DNA from: Pisolithus tinctorius | Taxonomy: Eukaryota > Basidiomycota > Agaricomycetes > Boletales > Pisolithaceae | Assembly (NCBI GenBank): GCA_024663395.1 | Contig: JANFAH010000007.1 | Coordinates: forward strand, 2,294,001-2,358,000 | Direction of reading: 5' to 3' | Length of the DNA stretch: 64,000 bases | Shown here: in pieces, positions 55,818 through 64,000 of the stretch | Position numbering within the stretch: the first letter of the stretch is position 1 | Layout of the letters: each line of letters starts with the position of its first letter | Made by a program: the position numbers and the translations under genes | Notes under the pieces: generated by a model | Seen by the model: only the letters and a program-made list of their open reading frames with translations | What the model was told of the DNA's origin: nothing | The model's database searches: none

Positions 55818-58703
55818 TCACATGGATCTTCGACCCTTCACCATCTTCTCACCCCCAATCACTGCAAAAAAATACATAAGTTCACGCGACAGGAAAAGGA
55901 GCAGTAATTAACTCACTTCTCCATACTATGCGGATACCTTTGCTCAGGGGATTTCGGGGCGGCATCCTCAACGCTCGCGCCTCGACCAAAGCAGCGTTGA
56001 GTTGAGACTGCACTTGAGCATATTCTTTGCAGAGGTCTAGGAAGGTCTTCTCGTCTGCTCCCTTGCGTGCAACTTCGATTCTTCGAAGCGCCTCCATCCG
56101 CCTCCTTGCGAGGTCTTCCAGATGAGAGCACAGTGCCAGCCCAGTGGCAATCTCCCGCAACTCCAACTTCAAGTCCAAAATCTCCTGTTGCAGCAGGACT
56201 CCTTCTTGCACCCTCTTCCGGTGGACAATGGATACAAGTAACTGCATGGCTGATGCTTGGGTGTTCATATGCTCAAACGACATAGCACCTTGCGATATCA
56301 TCATCTTCCAATAACTCTCCTTGAGTTCCGCCAGCCGCTGCTGGCCAACGTCGTCTTCCACTTCATCCCACATCGTAGTGACCAGGGTAACATCCTGCAT
56401 GGAATTTTCTCCATACAGCTTTCGGAAGACTCGAAGAGTCCCCAATGGGAGCCCAGCCATTCGGTTGTCCGATATGCGATGAAAGTAAAGAAGGGCCGAA
56501 AGCGTGGCCCCGGTCTGGTATCTTAGCAGATCCTGGGAATTCACAGCATGTATAATTGGAATATCGGGAATGCTTACTCTTTGTTCAGCCAGTCGGAAAT
56601 CATATCCAGGACCTTCAAGTTGGATTTCATCGTACCATCGAATCCTGGAGTGTCTACCAGAACTACGTTGGATTGTTCAACCACACATCTTGTGACCTTG
56701 ATCTCACTTGTGCACGACGTTAAATCATGTCCGACTCCCGCACCCGTGCACCCCGTGGCTTTGTCTATGAACTACACCTAGTCAGCTTATGTTAAATACA
56801 TATTCCGTGAGGAGCTCACCGAACTTTTCCCAGAACCAGTTGGTCCCATTAACCTGACAGTTAAAGACAGTGACCAAGTTGCTACAAACACGACAGACTA
56901 CTCACGCAACTATAATGTCCCTCGTGTCTGTGTCTCGTATATCGTCCGACAGAGGTTCTTTCTCCAATGTCATCTGACCCCTGAAGCGCGGAGGCAATCC
57001 TGGTGAGAAATGGGTCATTCGGGATAAGAGCCAAGATACAACACGCACCTGTTGTCTCAATATCACGCGTTGGCCGAACATCGTCCTCTGTGTTGTCTCG
57101 CTTCGGCTCGACAGAATCGTTCTCAGCTCTGGGTGGAGCGGGTGTTACATACTTATCACTCAGATCTGATTTTGGTTGAGTGCTGGGTTTACTTGTAAAA
57201 GACACGGAAGGGGACATGCTGGCGTCAGCAGCTAGGTCTTGCAGAGCAGTCTCCATCAAACTGTGGCCTTCCGATAGCTGGCCTCTCGAAGCGTCGCTTC
57301 CCGTGACCTCAAAATCCAGCGTCTGCCTGTTAAGAAGGGGCAGCGGAAGTTCAGACGAGCGATGATAGCATGGGAGTGTAAAGCAGACAGATACGTAGTG
57401 TCAGTATACTTATCTGTCGGTGCCCAGGGATCCTGACTCACGGTGTCGGGTGGCTTTCTGCCACTACCGAGATTGGGTACGCAGAGACAGAAGTTTCAGG
57501 TGGCAATAGGGAAGGGTAGGCTTGGTGCTACGACATGCAGTCAAGGCATGCGTAATTCAGTGGAAGAGATAAAAACAGACCATGGCTGTCTTGGCCTTCT
57601 CTATAATACCCCTCATTGTAGGGCGGGAAGAAGGATCATATCTCCAGCATGACGTGCAAATTGCCCACCATGCATCCGACAGGCGAAATTGTGTTGACTG
57701 CTCGGTAGGGCGAGGAGGCAGTTCCCGCTTCATTAACCTGCCGAACACATTTCCCGCGTGATTACAATCGTGGAAAGGCACTGCTCGAGTGAACAACTCC
57801 TAGCCATACGATGAATGTTACACGATTGGACAGGTCGGAGGGCGCACCAAAGTCGTCATCCCAAATGCCCACACATCACTCTCCATTGATACAGGGCAGT
57901 CGTCTAGAAGCTCTGGGGCCATCCAATGGCACGAACCTCCGCGGATGGCATCGACGGTCATGTTGAAGGTGGATAGGTTTAGGGTCGTAAGACCGAAGTC
58001 GCTCAGTAGCGCCCGGCGATCGCTGGATACTAGCACGTTCGGCTATCGAGGGGTGGGCCAACTGCAAAATTGATAAACCAAGCATGCTTACACCCTTCAG
58101 ATCTCCATGGACTACTGGACCCAACTCATGACTATGAAGATAATCCAGCCCGCTTGCGATATCTTCAAGCTAAATGGGCGTGTCAAGTACTGCGAAGGTA
58201 AATGACACACCCTATTGACTCACCAGCGGTCGCGGATCATTTTCTGTGTTTTGGACATACGTATGTGCGTTCCCTAACGGCATCCATTCAGATATTATCG
58301 AAATTGTGTAGTCAAACTGTGTAGAGATCCCAAGCATGCGAACGATGTTCTCGTGACGCAGTTTCGACCACACGTGCACCTCTCGAAACACACGCTGAAT
58401 AGGAAGGATTCAGGCCGACCCGTGACAAAACATCGGAAATTCTGTCAGTACCTTGAGTTCATCCTCAGTCACTGTACCATGGAAGGTTTTTATTGCGACT
58501 TCGGTACCTTCTGGAACTAAAGTACCGTGGTATACACTGGCGGTACTGCCACGCAGAGGATCCCTTCTCAATGAGCGATTTACTTGACCATCGAGATTGA
58601 TACTGTATCTGGATGCCCGATGAGAGAGCACCTGTAGCACGGAAGGTCGCTCCATCGTTTGTTGTTGACACGCGGCATCTGGTAAGCATCCATGCTGTTC
58701 CAT
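55818..58703 (-). CDS. TKL kinase-GTPase fusion protein, best-preserved copy
   Basis: Start ATG 58703 (MEQHGCLPD); stop 55818-55820. About 12 exons, every junction in phase. N-terminal kinase: glycine-loop LRGSTASVYHG, VAIKTF, RVFREVHVWSKLRHENIV, HGDLKG (about 58090-58110), SDFGLTT, WMAPELLDD, DVWAFGM, WWAIC..RPTM. Ser/Thr/Pro-rich linker (57310-57060) whose last codon is split by the intron before the next exon (Gly, then LPPRF). GTPase: RDIIVA joined to LMGPTGSGKSS (about 56820-56850), FIDKATG, VLVDTPGFDG, YQTGATLSALLYFHRI, LVTTMWDEVEDD; then a heptad-rich helical tail ending KGRRSM. The protein is about 730-750 residues and cytosolic by lack of signals. The order is kinase then GTPase, the reverse of Roco/LRRK proteins. 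Function unknown. Confidence 0.75.
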
Positions 58704-59491
58704 CGGTGACGGTCGTTGAGCGAGAGAGTTGCGCGCTAAATGAGCGCCAACGGTGAACATGGGCCACACGTGTGTAGGGGCTTGCAATGGGCTTGCTCGC
58801 CCTCATTTCATGCATGTGTAGACGTAGGGCAAGGACAAATTCACTGAGTGCTGTTGGCAAACTGTGTTCTTGACCAGTGGTAACTGGAAGCCTGTCCCTG
58901 CGTTTCAGCGAAAATAAGTGAAAGTCTCGAGGGATATGGACACATCGAGAACCATCGCAGCCTGCAACGACAGCCTGAGGTCCAATACCGGGGCACGGAT
59001 CAGCAATCCCGCCCGATCCAAGACCTTGCGATCCCCTCGCCTGGCGGGCCCGCTCGAGCGCTCGACTTTCTCGCACGATGCGCGCTAAAGTTCGGGCACG
59101 CAAGCTGTCAGGTTTCATTAATTCATTATTCAAACTCGCCATTTTGTATATAATTACTAGTGCCGAAATATGCCGAGTGGCAACTGTCTCACCGCTGCAG
59201 CTTGTCACTAACAACTCCACACTTTTGACGTTCAACATTTCAACCGCGGAGCTCCAGGCACAGGATTCCGGGACTCACTGAGTGACAGGACTCACTTGTG
59301 GAAAGCTGAACATGGGCTAAATCATTACATGTGTATATTTTTTCGTACCTGCGGTCGGAACGTGAACGGACAAAACAAAATCATTCTTTGTGAATGTCTG
59401 AGGCACGAACTTGAAATCTGCACAATTTTGAAAAGAAGCATGTCACAAAGATAAAGGCGATCCTCGGTCGCTACGTATCACGCGCGCCCTC
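58704..59491. other. Intergenic region, 5' flank of the kinase-GTPase gene
   Basis: Parts (58780-58985 and 59320-59440) recur upstream of the copies at 48.6 and 42.8 kb. It probably carries the shared promoter and lies next to the 3' end of the RRM gene. No gene seen. Confidence 0.5.
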
Positions 59492-62004
59492 TCAACCATC
59501 TGCTTGCATAGGCATAACTTGTCCACCCTTGGCAGCCGAGGGCGAGAAGGTATGCCAGCGATCGTTAAAGCGCACGTCCAAAGGACGACCACCATACATA
59601 TAGTGCTGGAATTTAGCTTTTCAACTGTCATCAGAATGCATCCTTAAAAGCAGCTGAGTACAACACCTACCGATGGCAGTCTCGGCTTCTGGGACCTGCG
59701 AGAACTGGACCACACCACATCCCTTGGAGCGCGTCCCATCGAACAGAATTTCAGCTAGTTCGACCTGCCCTGTAGTCTCAAACAACTCTACAAGGTCCTC
59801 GTTTGCCGTCGACCATGGAAGCTAAAATAATTCTCCCCGTTAGCACCGTTACAAGGCACGCCAGCGCAACACCTACGTTGCGAACCATGATTTGCTGGCT
59901 GGGTTCGGCCTCGTAGCCGCTACTCATGTAGCCAGCACCAGTACCAGCGCTGCCGCCACCTCCACCACCACCACCACCATACCCTCCGTAGTTGTCCATG
60001 CGGAGTCCACCATGACCGGAGTCGGGGCCGGGGTAGTCTGCATACAGGTCCTGACTGGAGAAGTCACGACCAGGACCATGTGCATAACCTCCCCCTCCTC
60101 CTCCTCCACGGAAACCACCACGATAACCACCTCGGAAGCCGCCACGGAAGCCACTGCCTCTGAAGCCGCCTCTAAAGCCACGGAACGGACCAGAGAGACC
60201 GGCGTAACGGTCCTGGAAGATAAAGGCGTAAAATCACCTTAAACAATATAATATGGACCCTCCTCACCTCACGGACTTCCAAAGTGCGCCCGTACCAGTC
60301 GAAACCATTGTACATGCCTGGTAGAGTGGTGCATTAGTCAAACGAAGTATGAGACTTTGAAACAACGCACTGATTGCCTGTTGGGCATCTTTTGAAGTCT
60401 CAAATACAACTGTACCCGAACCCTTCGGGCGACCATCAGCGCCAATATTAATGTCCGCGCGGATGATATTTCCTGCAGCTCTAAACAAATCTTTTAAGTC
60501 CTGCCATCCCGCTTGGTAAGGCAGCTGAATTTAGCTTTGTCAGTGCAACGAACAGCAAGGAAAAGAATAAATGAACAGACATTCCCAACATAAAGCTGAT
60601 TGCCTGGATTCTGATGGGTACCAAAGTAATTGTGGTGTGCAGGGCGAGGAGGCGGCTGCGCATGAAGACCTTGACCTGCCATTGCCATGCCAATTTTTCC
60701 TGGAACAGGGGTCGCACCGAAGCGCGATTCATTTTCACGGTCCTGACCAGATAAATGAGGTTTTAAACGGGGGATGGTCATTCATACACGTACCTCGCGA
60801 ATGAATACAGGCCGACCTAGAAGCGGGACCTCAGAGAGCTCGCGAATGGCCCTCTGTGAATCTTCAGGCGAAGCAAATTCGACGATACTGAGGGAAAAAT
60901 TAGCACCAACCCCGGCGCGCAAACGATGCTTACATACCCGCAGCCCTTGGAGACACCAGTTGGAGTGACGAGTACTTCGGCGAAGAGAACCTCTCCAGCT
61001 ATTAATCCCCGAAAGAAAACTCCCATCAATATCCTCTCGAATCATCCAACCATCCAACCACAAAACTAGCGAAAAAAATTGAAAGGGGCCACCGCCGCCA
61101 ATGCGAACTGCCACTCTCCTCCAATCATCCTCATCAGCTCAGACTCGATTCGCAGGCCAACAACTACAGCTGCCTTTCTCTCCAAGAAACGAGCGAGCTT
61201 CGGTAGAGCGGATGCGTGTGAGTGGCATTGCCTCATCTCTCCCCCTCTTTCGCATAAAGAAAAAATGTCTAATCTGGGATTCCCCAACCCACCTCCCCTC
61301 ATGAATTCCATTAGGTCGCGATACTTGACATCGTAACTGAGATTGCCGACATAAACCCGGTTTTCTCTTTTGCTGATCTTGCCGAACTCGACGGCTTCTT
61401 CGTGAGGGGCATTCATGGGACCACCTAGGGAACGAGCAAACGGATCCGAGGCCCTGCGGTCACGACTGCGAGAGTTCGACGGACTCCGAGAGCGGGATCT
61501 CGACCTGGAACGACGAGGGTGTCTCCGGTCTCGCGGCGAGGCAGACCGTTTACGAGGAGACCTCGATCGACTGCGACTGCGAGAGCGCTTACGCCGCTGC
61601 GTCCAACATCAACACCGACTTCTACGTTGCGACATGCATCAACCACCAACCTCTCCATTTCGCCGCTCTTCGGGCTCCCAATGGTCAGTGCGACGGCCGC
61701 GACCTAGTCATAAGCGAGAAGTTAGAAAAAAGAGTTTGTTGAGGGGCAACGTGTGCATACCCGAGTCCCTCCGCTCACGGTCTCTGTCCCGTTCACGGTC
61801 CCTATCACGATCTCTACGATCGCGGTCCCGGTCGCGTTCACGGTCTCTGTCCCTGTCTCTGTCCCGCTCTCTTTCTCTGTCTCTGTCCTTGTCACGGTCA
61901 AATTCACGGTCCCTATCTCTGTCTCGATCTCTGTCACGATCTCTCCCGCTTACCACACCACTTTTGTCGTCGAAGTCTTCCTTGTTGCGCATGTCCACGT
62001 CCAT
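59492..62004 (-). CDS. Gbp2/Hrb1-like SR protein with three RRMs
   Basis: Nuclear shuttling mRNA-binding protein; in yeast Gbp2/Hrb1 ride with mRNA for quality control and export. Start ATG 62004 ([16 protein letters not shown]); stop 59492-59494. N-terminal Arg-Asp repeats (61965-61750), then an SR stretch (61610-61430). RRM1: [10 protein letters not shown] and GVSKGCG, with [17 protein letters not shown]2: QLYVGN joined to LPYQAGW, then [18 protein letters not shown] Gly/Arg-rich region with RGGFRGG-type boxes and poly-Gly follows (60190-59940), then RRM3: [25 protein letters not shown], and the typical Gbp2-like end [19 protein letters not shown]. The last intron uses the AAAAG acceptor at about 59612. 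About nine introns. Intact. Its 5' part was copied to 48.96-49.78 kb. Confidence 0.85.
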
Positions 62005-62572
62005 GGTGAGCTAGAAGTGAGGTCAGAGGGGAGTGCACAGGAAGAAAGGGAGGGCTGACAAACTCCACAGGAAAATCTCACCCAACGAATTGTCGCGATT
62101 GAATCGGAGATTGAATATCAGCTAAACACCGCCACGCTGGTGACTTGCTTACCAGAGAATAAAACGGGCCGTTCCTTCTTCAAAGGGATCGTCAACCCCA
62201 CAGGGCCAGAGATCGGGTTGCCAAAGTGCGGTTGATGCTAGATACGTTCCTCAGTACGTATGTACAATACCATCCTATCTTATACTCTTCAGGGTATCTC
62301 TAAGGATCTACAAGCATAAACAGTTAAGAACGAGCCGTATATCCAAGCCCATCTCTATTTTTCCTAGCGTCTATTAAAAATGTCCTCTGTGACCAAGTAA
62401 ACTCGCACTGCATATTCGTAGTGGAGTTCACTTCGGGCAGAGTCAAACGTGTAGTAGCGGTATGTAGGCGGAAAGTTGGACTGATTACTGGCAGAGAAGG
62501 GACGCTGACTGTCGTACGCCGCGTCCCTTGAGTAGGTCGCAACAAGGATAAAATGGCGACAGGATATCAACC
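62005..62572. promoter_or_regulatory. Intergenic region upstream of the RRM gene
   Basis: Holds the promoter of the RRM gene (minus) and the 3' end region of the transporter gene (minus). No frame here is convincing. Confidence 0.4.
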
Positions 62573-64000
62573 CTATGCGGGTCGAAGATTTTGCTCTGAT
62601 AGTACCACATCCTCCGTTCGCCCAACAAGGAAAAATGCAGTCATGAGCGCCGAAAAAGAAAGCATCAGAGAGCTCGCGGAAAGGACTGCATGTCGAGCGG
62701 AGGATACGCCGGTCAGGAGCGATACCACCACAAATATATTCAGAGGCACGCGGAATAGAGCGGAGAGCTAGGATTTACATTGGTCAGTATAGTGCACAAT
62801 TGAAAAGAAAGGAAAGGGAGGGACATACCGTTGCACGGTGCTCGTTCGCGATGAGGGTTCCGCGAAGCATACCCTGCACAGGGTAATACGCGCCTACACA
62901 TGCCTCGAAAGCACAGAACGCCCAGAATCGCGTAGACTCTTCTGGGGAGTGCACGCTTATAGCGAGGGCGAGTCCACTCACTGCGCAGACGATACTGCTT
63001 AGTTTTGCGTGGATAGTCAACGATGAGTCGTTCGGCGAGCCTGGAGCCCATGCGCAGACGACGGTATAGAGAAGGGACCCGAGCATCATAGAGATCATGA
63101 ATGAGGAAAATATGTATCCCAGGGGAAGAGGTATGGCTGGGAATGTAGGAGACGCCTCCTGCAAAAAAGGTACCCAGAGGAATACGAAGAGGTACATGGA
63201 GCCCTCGAAACAGGTTTGTGTGAGTCCTATCGCCAGCAGCATGGGATCTGCATAATGGTCACTATTCAGTCATTGAATGAGATAATAAAGGAGAAAACTC
63301 ACCAGCGCGAACGATCCGCCAGGCCTGGCCGAGGCGCTTGAGTTGCAAAGGGTCGCTGCTAGCCACGGTTGTCGTACCCCCTCCTCCTCCAAAGTTTTCT
63401 GTCCAGCTAGCCTTGATGACGATATAAGCCAGAACGAGCAATGTTGCGCTTGCCACAAAAGGCGAAACAAAGGAATTGGTTAGCGAGACGAGTTGATTGC
63501 TGACAACACCTGCAGCAGTAGCTACAAATCCATTTACGAGAGTTGCGCGTCCAAAGATGGTCGAGAGGTCAGAGGAAGGGATCGTTAAGGAGCTTGCAGC
63601 AGAGACCAACCACGATTCGAATACTGAGAACAGTATCGAAGTGGAGATGCCTCCAGTAACGCGTCCGAGTAACAAGACAGGGAGGTACGGTATTGTTACG
63701 CAGAAGCACGTGAAGATATATGTGAAGCAGAACACCAGGCAGAGTTTCTTGCGTCCACTTCAGTGGATATAGTTGGTTAATATGACAGTCAGAGTATCAC
63801 GGAAAAGGACGCACTGTTGATCTGCCCATACGCCGACTAGGGGAGCGGTGAGACCGGCACTCATAAAGCCCGTGACGAACAAAACCGCGACCATTCGCTC
63901 CGGCAGCTCATATTGCTCATGATAGAGCGAATACACGTAAGGCCCTTGCAGCCAGTCGGCGCCTAGACATTGACACGTTCACAAGTCCAGAACCACAGCG
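62573..64000 (-). CDS. Major facilitator transporter, MFSD5 (molybdate-anion transporter) like, 5' end outside window
   Basis: Minus strand; stop at 62573-62575. The visible part begins with DWLQGPYVYSLY (about 63960), typical of MFS_5 proteins, and runs through exons 64000-63810, 63770-63300, 63245-62835 and 62770-62573. Membrane helices are clear (FTYIFTCFCVTIPYLPVLLL, FVSPFVASATLLVLAYIVI, FSSFMISMMLGSLLYTVVCA, FVVVSLLTGVSS), and GRVTGGISTSILFSVFESWL is a family-typical block; ACVGAYYPVQGMLRG is another. A Gly-rich cytoplasmic loop lies near 63390. Human MFSD5 and the algal homologue are linked to molybdate uptake; the substrate here is inferred from similarity only. The frame is intact in the visible part. 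Confidence 0.8.

Noticed and set aside
9367..58703. All kinases inactive because the catalytic loop is HGD rather than HRD
   Set aside because: The Arg of HRD is not essential and HGD is common in this fungal kinase group; only the HGN copy and the altered DFG at 10085-10110 are suspicious.
61415..62058. Long Arg/Ser- and Val/Ser-rich plus-strand frames opposite the SR and RD repeats
   Set aside because: They are antisense shadows of codon repeats in the minus-strand RRM gene; splice sites and RRM motifs support the minus strand.
1..64000. tRNA, rRNA or CRISPR loci
   Set aside because: No sequence with tRNA arms, rRNA-like conserved blocks or regular spaced repeats was found; a GGTTCGAGTCC at about 38385 has no matching acceptor or anticodon arms.

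Overview
The window is nuclear DNA of a filamentous basidiomycete, most likely an Agaricomycete. The evidence is dense genes split by many 50-60 nt introns with GT..AG ends and CTRAC-like branch sites, an expanded set of tyrosine-kinase-like (TKL) kinases, a HET-domain relic of the kind common in mushrooms, and an intact chromovirus. It holds housekeeping genes, a young retrotransposon, a CpG-depleted repeat block at the left end, and a degenerating array of lineage-specific signalling genes over roughly 11.3-14.6 and 33.5-58.7 kb.

Layout. 1-3768: repeat block almost without CG dinucleotides, with a gag-like ORF relic (minus) and a HET-domain pseudogene (plus) split by a 1056-bp foldback element. 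4724-8748: trehalose-6-phosphate phosphatase (Tps2 type, 14 exons). 9367-10657: stand-alone TKL kinase. 11283-14639 (minus): two kinase cassettes joined in frame, a pseudokinase then a kinase, ending in a vestigial GTPase. 15550-21228: complete chromodomain Ty3/gypsy element with TGTAA target duplication. 21653-22224: probable solo LTR. 22254-24663 (minus): flavin monooxygenase. 25888-26343: mitochondrial ribosomal protein bL31m. 26721-29671 (minus): uncharacterised conserved gene. 31164-32648: Mid1-type calcium-channel subunit, with two broken copies at 36.8 and 50.1 kb. 33522-36351, 39470-42762, 45848-48635, 55818-58703 (minus) and 52096-54969 (plus): five copies of a kinase-GTPase gene. 59492-62004 (minus): Gbp2/Hrb1-like three-RRM mRNA-binding protein, with a partial pseudogene copy at 48.96-49.78 kb. 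62573-64000 (minus, runs off the window): MFSD5-like transporter.

The main observation is the kinase-GTPase family. In the best copy (55818-58703) conserved splice phases connect a TKL kinase domain, a serine/threonine-rich linker and a C-terminal P-loop GTPase with coiled coil into one reading frame. The copies show different kinds of decay or rewiring: lost donor, nonsense codon, altered G3 motif, linker duplication, and an in-frame fusion of two kinase cassettes with most of the G domain deleted. The duplicated unit carries flanking sequence, and pieces of mid1 and of the RRM gene have been copied along with it. This is birth-and-death evolution; a role in recognition or signalling is inference only.

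All exon boundaries were derived by eye from splice consensus, phase and comparison among the copies, with no transcript evidence.
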